Shown here piece after piece: positions 43,435 to 53,853 of a stretch of DNA of 64,000 nt. The DNA is from Pseudopithomyces maydicus (taxonomy: Eukaryota > Ascomycota > Dothideomycetes > Pleosporales > Didymosphaeriaceae): positions 1,612,001-1,676,000 of the forward strand of contig JANTUC010000007.1 in the NCBI GenBank assembly GCA_026873275.1, in the 5' to 3' direction. The translations under genes were made by a program, and so were the position numbers. The notes beneath the pieces are model-generated. The model did no database searches, was not told the DNA's origin, and saw only the letters and a list, made by a program, of their open reading frames with translations. How positions within the stretch are numbered: the stretch's first letter is position 1; each line of letters starts with the position of its first letter.

Positions 43435-44363
43435 TTCAATCGCTGGGTTTTCGTCCTTTGGTTTTTGTAGTTTCCATAAAAAATGGAAAATGTAATCAAG
43501 ATTACCTAGTTTGCACGATCTGCAATTCGAATATGCCTTACCAACCACGCCGCCGCCCGACGTGTCATAACCCCTACCCTTGGCCAAGGAGCTCCCTGTA
43601 GATACATTTACCGAGCTTCTGCCGCGCTTTAATATGTTATCAGTTGCTGCCGGGCTCCCTTCACTCTCTTGCAACACCTTGTTGTAGGCTTTGTAATACT
43701 TCTCTCTTTGCAGATTGCCTTCAGTGAAAATGGTCCTATTAAACTCGCCTAAACTTGAAAAAGACAAGCAAACTTGTCTAGATCCGATATTTACCATAAA
43801 GCTATCGATTCTTCGCCTCCAGCGTTCCAAGAGGAAGAGAACCCGCTTTTATTATCGTCAGTCCAAGGCAGAGATAGCAACTCTAAAAACCCTTCTCTCG
43901 CTGATGAATTGGAATCGCTTTGAGGAACTACAAAGTTCCATTGATTTCAGTCCATTGCTCCAAGGTATGATTGCTAATGGACTTAGTTCGACCCTGAAAC
44001 TAACTTCCATAGCGGTAGACGAAGCGATAGAGAACAGTTACAACACTTCGTTTGTTCAAGAATCGTTCTAATGGTTCCCTTCTACATCGTTCGATGGGGC
44101 AGGTGTTCTAGAAGCTCGTAGAAAAAGTGGAATATCTTTCAAACTTTCGATTTCTCACAATCTCCTACCGTGCATATTAGTTTGTTGTTTTGTGTTTAGA
44201 GAAAGCGGCAGCAGAGTAGCTGACTGGATGAAAATACATGTAGTAGAAAAAAAGCTGTCAACCCCTCTTGTGACGATTAAAAACGGGCGCATATTAGTTG
44301 AATCTTATAAAGGAATACTTCAACGCAAAAATATCATGAGTGACATTATGCATTGTTTCTATA
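43435..44363. other. Probable 3' extension of the preceding gene or intergenic; ORF 43,730-44,071
   Basis: A plus-strand frame with ATG at 43,730 (113 codons, MVLLNSPKLEKDKQTC) is rich in Lys, Leu and Ser and may be a last exon. Upstream an open stretch (LAKELPVDTFTELLPRFNML) points the same way but needs one inserted C near 43,571 and a very short intron. A minus-strand frame (43,078-43,830) is equally open. Neither is settled. Confidence 0.35.
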
Positions 44364-45116
44364 TCAGTAGACAGAGATGTGTACATCCATACACGTGGTG
44401 TAAATTTGCCTGAACCCAATTCCATCAAAGTTCCATATCCAAAATAAGGTGTAGATATCACCATGTTCAAGTGAACTCGGAAGAACAAAATCCTGCCCGC
44501 ACCAGTGGTCTGGGCCTTCGATATCTAGGCGTTGTCTACCTATGAGCCTCTGCCGTCTAATCGCTTCTGGTGTACCATTGGCTTGATAACAATTCCCATC
44601 GTCAAAGCTCGAGATATGTGCAACTTCATTTGTGATCGTTTCCAATAGGTCCTGGATGGTATCAGCACCTGTTGTTGATCTTGAACCTACTACTGTGATA
44701 ATTCCCGATGTTCCATTATGCCCAGGATCCTCGGAGATTCTAGTGACGTGTCCATTCTCTTGGTAGAGAAGTCGAATGTGATCGCTAGGTTTAGCTATAA
44801 GCATGGGGCTCGCGTTGGTGTAGTTTCTTGTTCTTTGCGTCTCCTTACACGCCAAATCGCTCAATAATACCTGATTATTAGCCCGACCAGTCGGTGGCAA
44901 AAGATATACCATGTCTTGATCCTTAAATGTTGGAGTACGCCAAACTGTTTGATAAGTATCCATCCTCAGGGCAGAATTCGAATTCTTACCGTTACCTCGT
45001 GGATAGCCAGGTGCTCCAATCATTTTACCATCTCTTACGACGTATATTCTCTCTACCCAACTATGAGCATGAGCCAAACAAACGATGAATAGTATGGAAG
45101 CGTAGAATGACAACAT
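44364..45116 (-). CDS. Secreted LPMO-like protein (DUF7492-type, N-terminal His)
   Basis: A single-exon gene of 250 residues. A signal peptide (MLSFYASILFIVCLAHA) is followed by HSWVERIYVV, so the mature protein would start with His as in copper-dependent lytic polysaccharide monooxygenases. GAPGYPRGN, a YLLPPTGR segment, LSDLACKETQ, and RLLYQENGHVTRI (a second candidate His ligand) follow, matching a fungal secreted family of this pattern. The C-terminal QDFVLPSSLEHGDIYTLFWI and IYTTCMD block close the domain. No Ser-rich or GPI tail is present. It is likely extracellular and may oxidise cell-wall or host polymers. Copper and catalysis are inferred from the His pattern only. Confidence 0.75.
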   Translation of the reverse strand: MLSFYASILFIVCLAHAHSWVERIYVVRDGKMIGAPGYPRGNGKNSNSALRMDTYQTVWRTPTFKDQDMVYLLPPTGRANNQVLLSDLACKETQRTRNYTNASPMLIAKPSDHIRLLYQENGHVTRISEDPGHNGTSGIITVVGSRSTTGADTIQDLLETITNEVAHISSFDDGNCYQANGTPEAIRRQRLIGRQRLDIEGPDHWCGQDFVLPSSLEHGDIYTLFWIWNFDGIGFRQIYTTCMDVHISVY

Positions 45117-45328
45117 TGCGGCGTTAGAATTCGTAGCTTCTGGTGCGCTGGAACTATATTAATCAAAGGCGCCAGAATTTGTTATAAGAAAAACGGTTTT
45201 TTGTGCAGAAATATGCTGGAATCGGATTTCGGGTTTTGGGAGCAGCTATCCAGCTGTACTGGATGTATTTAAGATGTAAGAATGGGTGAGCAATCTTTGG
45301 TCGCCATACTGTAGTCAAAATAACATCG

Positions 45329-45604
45329 ATGACCCACATCTTCAGCACAATCGACGCGAGCTTCGGGACCATGGTGGCATTATCACATCCCACTGGTCCT
45401 ACCCACAATCGGCCTGCACAAGGAAAGAAGACCCAAAAAATTCAGAAGTCACAAATTATCCTGGTCGTTTTTATTGCTGTAGCTTTAATCATGATTTCCT
45501 TGCTGATCATTGTGATATATAATCGAAGAAGGGCAAAAAGGAGGAACGAGCAGATTGATTCTGGCAGAGAACCTGCATCGCATGTGGTCGGGTACAATCG
45601 TTAA
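45329..45604 (+). CDS. Small single-pass membrane protein, doubtful
   Basis: A 91-residue frame from the ATG at 45,329 contains one strong membrane helix (IILVVFIAVALIMISLLIIV) followed by a positively charged YNRRRAKRRNEQ stop-transfer segment. The region before the helix is Thr/Pro/Lys-rich. Composition and topology are plausible for a real small gene, but no family is recognised. It is convergent with the 2EXR-like gene, ending 10 bp away. Confidence 0.4.
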   Translation: MTHIFSTIDASFGTMVALSHPTGPTHNRPAQGKKTQKIQKSQIILVVFIAVALIMISLLIIVIYNRRRAKRRNEQIDSGREPASHVVGYNR

Positions 45605-45613
45605 GAGTTTATG

Positions 45614-46597
45614 CTATGTATCACTCTCGCTGTCATCTTCGGATTGGCTCCGCGATCTTGGCAGAGTCTGTACAGTTCGATGATGAAGCGAGATACGCAT
45701 GGTATCCTGAGTCCACAGTACATTTACATCTCTCATCCGTAGCCATCGACGAACCAAGAGTGTCTCTATACCCCAAACCTTTTTGCACCTAGTGATTTGG
45801 ATCTCCTTTATTTTGATATCTTTTGCTGCTTCCATCCACAACTGCCATGCACGTGAATCGCCGAATTGACTACGTATCTGAATCGTAATGTTGGTAATAT
45901 TTGGGAAAAGTTGAAGCAGGGACCTCGAGTCAAAAGCCTCCATTTGAGGGTTGACAGTAAAACCCGTCTCCTTCGGAGGTGGCTCCAATGCGTTCAGATT
46001 TCCGCTCAAAGTCATTCTTCGGATCTTCAGGCCTCCCATATAACTTATGGATCTCAAACATGCGATTCCATCATTGACATCGGTGTCGATGATAGCGGAA
46101 GTAAAGAATATCTCAAAAGCTTCATTTGCGATTGCTCTGCATGTCCATATGAGAGAAGTAATGTTGATAGCCTGAGCTCTGTGCTCCGCAGCTTGCCCAC
46201 ACGATATACTGTCATTCACTCCATAAAGCCTTTGAGACCAGTTGGAGTTAAGACTTAAACAAAGATGACCATTGATCGATGATTGAATGCACGGTGCCCA
46301 CACAAACCCCGGGAGGTCTTTCGTCGCGATACGACGACGACGCACGTGTATCATCGTGTCATGAAAGATGTATCCATATATTTGATATCGAATTTCAAAT
46401 GGCAGAGACGGAAGCGAACTCTTCGTAGAATTGTGTGATATTTTCCATTCTGGTGGCAAAGAATGTGAGCGAGTGCGCTTTCTTGCACCCTGAAGGATAT
46501 CCGGAGATTGGCGCTTTGTTCTGGAGGCTGACCTGGTAGAAAAGAACGGCGCGGTCGGATCCGTTCTCCCATTGGTGAGACTCGGCTGCGACTGCAT
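45614..46597 (-). CDS. 2EXR/DUF7730-like F-box-related protein
   Basis: The frame gives 327 residues from the ATG at 46,597 (MQSQPSLTNGRTDP); an in-frame ATG also lies upstream. After a basic Ser/Arg-rich N-terminus, LPSLPFEIRYQIYGYIF near residue 65 matches the F-box-like opening of the fungal 2EXR/DUF7730 family. The next segment (LIWTCRAIANEAFEIFFTSA) is the usual second block. LRSISYMGGLKIRRMTL and an LFPNITNITIQI strand follow. The C-terminus is acidic and Ser-rich. Such proteins are numerous in filamentous fungi; their role is unknown, perhaps substrate adaptors. Confidence 0.7.
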   Translation of the reverse strand: MQSQPSLTNGRTDPTAPFFSTRSASRTKRQSPDILQGARKRTRSHSLPPEWKISHNSTKSSLPSLPFEIRYQIYGYIFHDTMIHVRRRRIATKDLPGFVWAPCIQSSINGHLCLSLNSNWSQRLYGVNDSISCGQAAEHRAQAINITSLIWTCRAIANEAFEIFFTSAIIDTDVNDGIACLRSISYMGGLKIRRMTLSGNLNALEPPPKETGFTVNPQMEAFDSRSLLQLFPNITNITIQIRSQFGDSRAWQLWMEAAKDIKIKEIQITRCKKVWGIETLLVRRWLRMRDVNVLWTQDTMRISLHHRTVQTLPRSRSQSEDDSESDT

Positions 46598-47558
46598 ATT
46601 GTTGAAATGGAAGCGGAAGGTCTTGGATTTAATTTGAGTATACTGATAGAATGTGGTGATCATGAAGTATGGGGTAGAATTTTGCAACTAATCTTCTATT
46701 TATCTCAGTACAGCGGCACAGTTTCTCTAAGTCTTCCGCACGGATATCCTAGCCGAGGCCATATAACTACCTAGTTTCCAGCCACCTTTACGAAATTTTA
46801 TTTATTGAAAGAAAAAAGCCTTGCAAGCATGACACAGGTATTCTGAAGGATTGATCTGCGGTAATCAGCGTCGCTAAGCTTGGACCAAGTTGGGCTACTT
46901 GCATACGGCGATAACGAAAACAATTCAAATGGCAGGGGAATACTCAGTCCAATGTCCCTCATTAGGTATAGAGACATAGAGTACTGTTTGCGCTTTACAA
47001 CGGCGTGGTTTGTTCCCTTTTTTTTCTTGTTTCCAATAAAACACGACATTGATAAGCCGTCTTTTGATCTGACTACCGGTGGGAAACTGGTGCAACATGG
47101 CACACGTGGGCATGGGGTCCGTGATCTCGGGAATCGGTTCAATGGAGCATTTAACCAAGACTCTAAGCGCGCTGCAAGGATCTAGGCGATAAATCCTAGC
47201 CGTGATATGTGCCTAGACGGCTCAGTATTTTGTTTGTGTCACATCATTGCTAAAAATGCCTTGACCAGAATTGTATGACGGGCTGTGTGGCGGAATCTCA
47301 TATTCATTCTTGGTTTTCTCTTTCCAAATTATGAATTTCCATTTCCCAATTTTGGTTTTCAGGACAGGATTTATTGTATTACGAAATAGGATTGCCGTAA
47401 GCGTGAGTAGCACGTGACATTTACAAGTTTTCGATGAAACTTCACTGGATTAAATATCCCAAACAATCAACGACGTCAAAGCTCTAGGTATATAGATGCA
47501 TGCCAACTTCTCATCATCTCGAGCACCACCACCTTTACCTCGAATTGTGAAAATAGCC
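46598..47558. other. Intergenic, no gene seen
   Basis: Only short overlapping frames on both strands are present, none with protein-like composition. The phrase CCAAGACTCTAAGCGC near 47,154 also occurs near 41,755, a short dispersed repeat. Confidence 0.55.
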
Positions 47559-47977
47559 ATGTATTTCTCCAGCCTTCTTATATTTGGAGCTAGCGCTTTA
47601 GCTTTACCCCAACCACAAACAGGAACACCTTTAGACCTCTTCCTCGACCCTGGATTGTTTAAACCCAAAGATTGCATTGTAGGTTTTATTGTTCTTGAAC
47701 AGCATCAGGTCTTGACAATATGAAGCCACTTGACGATACCTCCTTTCAGCCCCCATTCATGAAATACGATCGAATACTTGCTACTTGTATTGAAAAGCCA
47801 GAAATCAACTGGGGTAATACTCCACCCTGGACAACATGTAAGCCAGTCCAGGCCGATGGTCATACTACACGGACATGCGACCTTGATTTCAACCTTGGAC
47901 GTTTAGAAGATGTTTGCGTGAAGTACGGCTGTATGGAGAACGCTCCGCAAGCCATGACAGAAGACCCGCCAGTGTAA
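47559..47977 (+). CDS. Small cysteine-rich secreted protein (effector candidate)
   Basis: Two exons, 47,559-47,678 and 47,750-47,977, give 115 residues. The 71-nt intron has a GTAGGT donor, CTTGAC branch and a pyrimidine-rich TTTCAG acceptor. A clear signal peptide (MYFSSLLIFGASALA) leads to a mature chain of about 98 residues with six cysteines, in DCI, ATC, TTC, RTC, DVC and YGC. This even number is compatible with three disulfides. No known domain is recognised. Size, secretion and cysteine count are those of fungal effectors or antimicrobial proteins. Confidence 0.7.
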
Positions 47978-50098
47978 GCATGAGCGTTAGCGTTATCCGC
48001 TTTACAAAGTTTTCTAAACTCTTGCTAAAAAAACGATTCCACGAGTTCATGCTCAGAGAGCATGACTATACTGTAACTAGATAGTCTGTTTGCGTGAAAT
48101 ATACCAGCTCATGTGCTTACAAACGATGTTTATTGATATGGACGTGAAGATACTTAACACAAACAGTTATCTAATATGGCCGCAGGTTTTTTACCCCAAC
48201 GCATAAGCAATTTCTTTTGATATTTGCAAAAGCACGGGGAATTGCCTTTATCTAATTAGAACCTTGAAGAAGGTTATATATTTCCTGGCTGACACATTGA
48301 CGTGCCTTCATCAAAATAGTCGGCGGCAGTAGCTGCCCCGCCGTGAATAGCATGCGGCTAGGGTCTGCACCGTACTATATAAGAAGGGCTTGTACAAGGG
48401 GTATGTTCTGCGTACCGCACGCTACATGGAGTGGCGTTAGTAGCATACCCAAGCCGCGCAATCGGCATGCAAAAGGGTTACTATAACGACAACACAACGT
48501 CGTGGAATTATACCTCGAGAAAAATAAGCCCTGGCCAATACAGCAGCAGTACAGCGTCGTTGCACAGTCCTCTATTTCAACTGCTACATCGTCAACCTTA
48601 GGCAGCGCGTCCGCCGAAAGCCGCCGGGATGGACAGTTTTGCGTCTCGTCACAAAGTCCTGATTACATATGGATTACTTGGACTCTTAAGCGTTGACCGT
48701 TTATTTTTGTGAACTGTAGGTGAAATAGAAGCGGGAACCATATCTCAACACTCGTCTTTGTCGCATCGCGCTTGCATGAGCTGTGACCGGCGCAAATGCA
48801 TTTTTAGGAACCAGCAGACAACGATAATTAACACCTAGTATGGTAAAAGCTGTATTCAGCCCGAGCGCACCAGCGCGTAGGAGGCGTACAAACGAACGCG
48901 ATGGGGCAAGTTTGCGGAGTAGGCCGGAATGATGCCGATAAGATACGCTCGGACTGTTTGTGAAAGTCAAACGTGCCATTCTTCTGGGCGTCAACTTGGC
49001 GCTACGCCGCATGGCATGGATTCAAGTCCCATCCCTTGCAGCATCCTTGACTGTCTCATTGTTGCATTCGTCTTAGTGATATCTCGTTGACGAAAATTGA
49101 AAAGTGGAAATTGACTTTTGAATTACACGGAGTGATCTAGCAAGTCTTACTTCTGAGAATTAGGAAACTAATTCCTACGCATAGTATTTCATTGGCTAGA
49201 AACTGGTTCCGATTAAAGCAGGTTCATAGTTGTGGGTCACGCAAGGCACGAACAGGCAAACCTGATTACATGTACATTGACTCAGTAATCTTAGACCGAG
49301 AGAAACTACGATATACTACTGCAAATTTCTAGCACTTCGCGTGTTAATCGAAGCTCTTTGGGATAGTACACTATAATTTCGACATCAGTCAAATGGCAAA
49401 TTAGATGCAGCGTATTCATCAGACGAAGAGGCACCAGAGACTCGACATGGTTCTTGAGAAGCTATACTTGAACAAGTTTGCAGCGTAATAAGAAAATATT
49501 ATTTTGGTATATATACGCCTATTAGTCATACACACAAGATACACGACCCTTGGTGTTGCGACCCTTACGCTGCAGCACCTGACGGAGCGACTTTTTTTGT
49601 GCCCTTACCTCGAAGCAAAGGGTGAATACTGCTAGATTGAGAAGATAGTTCAAGGTATTTCAGTGTCTTTATGATCTTTGTGATGGCCTAGACAGGTTGT
49701 GCCAACATATTAGGATAGTAACGTACTGGTAGATCGTCAGTTTCGGCATATGGAAGCTAGGGTGTACACAAAGCTTGAGATCGGTTCTCCAACATGCTCT
49801 GCACCATCTATCTATCTATCATTCACAGAATATGACCATTTGAAAATATCCTTTGTATTTGGAACCAAGGATGATTTCGTGATAATAGCCCCAAGATGTT
49901 CATTATCTTCTTAAAATTGCTTGCGCATGTTGATTGTTTTAAACACCCAGCTTAGGACCAGTTTGCAATGATTCATCTGTTAAAGCAGATAGCCAAGATA
50001 GTATTAATCATACAGATTTGAGAGTGATGCTGCATGGTAAAGTAGCACCTGCTGGGCGGAGCGCGGGTTTCCTACCACCAATCTACTACGAAGATTCC
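47978..50098. other. 2.1-kb gap, no supported gene
   Basis: No frame above 103 codons is convincing. An ATG at about 48,468 opens a short Ser/Thr-rich peptide (MQKGYYNDNTTSWNYTSRK) with no family match. The sequence is AT-rich and lies immediately downstream of the captain. Confidence 0.55.
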
Positions 50099-52907
50099 TC
50101 ATGGTACTCGACGCTTTCTGGCTTTTCTCTTAGCTCTAATTTTCTGCATACGAAGCACTCGCTTAGATAACAGTGTAGAAGTGTTACTATTATCGGTGTT
50201 CAAGTTATCCACTGATATGTTCGTGTCCACGGGATATGAGCTTGTAGGTGATTCATCCATTGTACCAGTATCTTGTAGCACCTGGTCACTTTCGAGACTT
50301 TCTTCCGATACGGTTCTATTTAATGGGGTCCTTTCGTATTGAAGGTTTACGACGTCTTGAGGAATCCAGTCGTCCTGGGCCAGCCGATCACCGTCCGACA
50401 AAGAGTCATCTGCTGTCGGGTTTGGATGGCTCAGCTCTTCCCCAGCTTCCGGAAATAACTCCTTTCTATCATAGACTTCTTGAATTCCATGGTCATCGTG
50501 CCAGTGCTGTGGTAAATACTCCACGATATGCGTACACATTGGGTGCGGACATTCTACGTTTCGCAGCTTAGGAAGACTTGCGAGCTCTTCCTCCAGATGA
50601 TCTGCGAATTCGACACTATTGTCAAACTGTCTCATCATGACATGATAGTCACCCCAGGCCTTGAGCTGACTGTTCCCCATACACCTCGGACAACGTCCAC
50701 CGGCAACGATTAGTCCTTTGAAGCGGATGATGCCACAAAACAGATCCAAACGCTGAAAATGTTGCCTGCAATGCTCGCGGAATTCATCTATGGTGGCAAA
50801 CCATGCATTACAACGGTAGCAGTATCGAGATTTTGAATGGCCTACACTTTTAGACTTTCCAAAGCAGATATGCATATGTTTTGCCTTTTGATGCGGGAGC
50901 CATCTGCGGATACTTAGCGACTGCGATGCAACAGTGGTGGTGAGGTTATTTACGCTTGTAGATCTCGATGGCAGAATTGGCACGTGATCCCATTTTTTGG
51001 TGCTTCACCTGGGTAATACACAGGAGACTCGCGGTCCTGTCTACACATATCGGACATTGTAATGACAACATGCGGCATGCTACGAATACTATACTTTGTA
51101 GCTTCGCATGCATCCTTAATAACAGCCCAACCCGGCTTATATCTTCTTAATATAAAGGCTCTAGTCGCTGTATCGTGTAGATCTCCATATACCTCAATGG
51201 AATTCGGCGTTGGATGACATGTGTCGAAACTAGTCGGGATCGTATTCGGTCGAACATTGTGGTGGTGAAACTCATTGAGGAATTCCTTCCAGTGTCGTTG
51301 CTGCAAACATTGCTTATGGCTCCTATATTGTTTGCTATCTCTTCCAAACTCTTGAATAACAGTTAGTAGTTCTGTATCTATCTGAGTTTTTCTTTCTGCT
51401 GGTAGAGATGGTGGAGCTGGACGTCCGCGAGATGTCCGGCGCCAGCGTCTAACATCGAAGTCTTCACTCTGCTTGGAATTCAGCATAAGACCTTGAACGT
51501 CTACTGAAGAAATTCTGCTCTGATAATGTCGCATATAAACATGCATGCTATTGTGCCCCAGAATTTGATTCGCCGATTGAAGTGGAGCATGTTCTGTCCT
51601 TTGTTTAGCCGGCACGTAAGTCACTGACTTCTACTCCTACTCACCGTGTATTCTGTTCGCTACTGCCCTTCTTATGTTATATGGTCTGGTGTACTCGCAG
51701 TAACCAGCCCGCCAGCTCAGGTTCTTTAGCTGCTCCCACCAATAACGATAATTGAAAACACCGCCCTTCTTACGATCTGGGCATTTAAGGATCGCTGCAT
51801 TGATCTTATCTTCCCTCCACTTGAATTTGAAGGTGTCGTTCTTATGCTGAAGTTGAAAGGATAGCAATTCGCCGAGAGTGGAGATATCTTGGAACGCATT
51901 ATCCGCGAACGCTAGCGAGATAAAAATAGACACTGGGCATTTCATAAATTCTGTTTGTTCTTGCATCCAAATAATCAGACTGAAAGTATTAGCACAATAA
52001 ATGATTGTCATGAAGATAACATACGGTTCATGGCGTCGCTTTTTGCCCTTCATGCGATCTTGTTCCACTAAAAGGCCGAATCGCGGTGAGCCAATATGAT
52101 CGGAATCGAGTGTCAGGGTAACGTGCTGTAAAACCCGTCAGCCAATTAATGCAAACTATAAGCGGGTGGCTTCAGACCTTGTATCGCAAGTAGTCGCAGG
52201 GGTAGTCTTGGGTGGGAAGAAGGGCACCTGGCCTATTTGCCATGCACTCATGCAGAAGAATTAAAAATGCCATTTCGAGGGTCGTGCGGTCATAGTTGTA
52301 CGAGTCAAAGGTGTTGCATAAGAGTTCAACCATCAAGACGTCAACGTCAACCTCATCAGCGTATCCTTTCTCCTTCATCACGTCTTGGAGGTTGAACTTC
52401 TCTCTGAGCGAGCCCCGGATAAACTAGATAGAATTGAGTATCTAAAGACTTGTTTAAAGAAGGTGCGTACCCCTAGAACATCGCCGTTCACAGTTTCCGG
52501 GTACACCTTCCCAGTACACCGAGCCAGACAAGTAGCAAGTCGATGCCAACAGTTTTCGACCGAACTCAAGGTCATATACTCGGAGAGCTGACCCTTTGAG
52601 CCTGATACATACCATTCTATGTACCGCTTTAGTTGGTCTGTTTCTTGTAAGGCCGCTCCATCTTGTATAGTTGCGTTAATTTGGGGTTCTGCATATTCCA
52701 TATATCTGAGAAACCTTTTTACATTAGCTACCAGGTAATCGACGAATTTAGAAAGGCTTACTCAATCCACGCTTTTTTCGTGCCATCATAGTACCGCTGA
52801 GTTGATGCAACGACTGGACGCACTTCTCGACGGTATGTTTGCTCGCGTAGCTGACTTGCACTTATCCCACGAGATGTTGCTAACAAAGCTCTTCGACTTG
52901 GAGCCAT
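50099..52907 (-). CDS. DUF3435 tyrosine recombinase (Starship captain) with C-terminal zinc fingers
   Basis: Six exons, 52,907-52,762, 52,705-52,471, 52,423-52,178, 52,125-51,645, 51,593-50,954 and 50,903-50,099, sum to 850 residues. All five introns (47-56 nt) have consistent phases. The N-terminal core-binding part has a SVENCWHRLATCLARCTGKVY helix. The catalytic domain shows the family landmarks: first Arg in MANRPGALLP near 190, AFADNAFQDISTLGELLSFQ, RPYNIRRAVANRI near 357-367, QILGHNSMHVYMRHYQS with the GH pair near 382 and the likely nucleophile Tyr at 389 or 393. The C-terminal 280 residues carry Cys/His fingers (CQFC, CYRCNAWF, CPRC, CPHPMCTHIVEYLPQHWHDDH). It should cut and rejoin DNA to move the element. 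It looks intact. Confidence 0.93.
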
Positions 52908-53359
52908 ATTGGCGATATTGGCTCGAAAATTTTTACATGGAATAGAAAATCGAGGAGAACTGAAGAATTGGAAGCAGGTGCGGACATCATGGCTAGGTGG
53001 GCATCCTCTCTATCCGCATGTGCCAAGCCCAATAACCATTAGTGGCTTAATCGCTCTGCTCTAGCTGACGGTCCTGTAAGTCTTCAATCTATCATCGTAT
53101 GGACCTAAATAAAGATCATGCCGACTCCGACCAATGGCAAATTATGACCTTGTAAGCCATTGGGCCTACTCTTCAGTTCGCTGAAACCCGAATATGAATA
53201 AACGCTTAGCATATACCAGGGTTGTTGAATTGAAAATCGAAATTCAAAAACAGAAAACGTAGTAACGAAACGCAGTTATGTAATCTAGGCAATCTGGTCA
53301 CATGATTGCTAAGCCACCTGGGCACCTGGTCACCTGCATCTGGGCACTGGGCCCCGCCC

Positions 53360-53377
53360 GCACGCCGGCCGGCGTGC
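53360..53377. repeat. Perfect 18-bp palindrome upstream of the captain
   Basis: GCACGCCGGCCGGCGTGC is its own reverse complement. It lies 453 bp upstream of the captain ATG in a GC-rich island within otherwise AT-richer sequence. It could be a protein-binding site or part of the element end. Confidence 0.95.
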
Positions 53378-53481
53378 CCTACAAAGTAGACGGTAGTACA
53401 ATAATAGTACAATAGCAGCAAGTTTCTCATACTTACCTTCTTGGGGTTCCCTCAGCTCAAGCATTGAGGAACCAGTCGTTC

Positions 53482-53620
53482 TCGCCTGCATTGCACAGCG
53501 CGGAGCTGGGAGCGACTTCAGTCTCCTTCGGGGGCCTGACTGGGACAATTTTTGCTGGTCGACTGCCTTGCGCATTGTCTTTTTCATTGATGCTGTCTGC
53601 CGCTGGCGACGCGTTGAGGA
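53482..53620 (+). repeat. Dispersed repeat, copy 1
   Basis: About 139 bp match 62,219-62,350 in the same orientation at roughly 70 percent identity by eye, including CTTTCGGGGG / CCTTCGGGGG and GGCGACGCGTTGAGG / GGCGACACGTTGAGG. The other copy differs mostly by C-to-T and G-to-A changes. Confidence 0.75.
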
Positions 53621-53853
53621 AGAGTTGAAGTCGCGTAACAAGCAATCGACTTGCACTTCATCATTGTTCTTAGGTGATGGCGCGTTTGGATCGTCGGACG
53701 GGACGGTGTAAAGTACATAAGCTGGTGTCTACTGGTGTCTACCCGTGTATATATACCTCCGACGGCCAATCTATCGCCGCACGTAATGTTTACTACTGCT
53801 GTGGCTTATCTTATGTCTATTATTTATAGCCCTGTCGCCGCATGCTAAAAGCT

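Larger units (their letters stand above)
52908..53853. other. Candidate Starship 5' border region
   Basis: Between the captain start and the mannosyltransferase stop, no gene is supported. Upstream of the captain are three CACCTG phrases at about 53,315-53,336 and a perfect GC palindrome at 53,360. A dispersed-repeat copy lies at 53,482-53,620. The insertion junction of the element should fall here. Confidence 0.45.

Noticed and set aside
43078..43830. 250-codon minus-strand frame
   Set aside because: Its left part is opposite well-supported plus-strand exon 2 of the 42,336 gene; the right part alone has no recognisable content.
48965..49043. T-arm-like GGATTCAAGTCCC on the plus strand
   Set aside because: No acceptor stem, D-arm or anticodon stem can be built around it, so it is not a tRNA.
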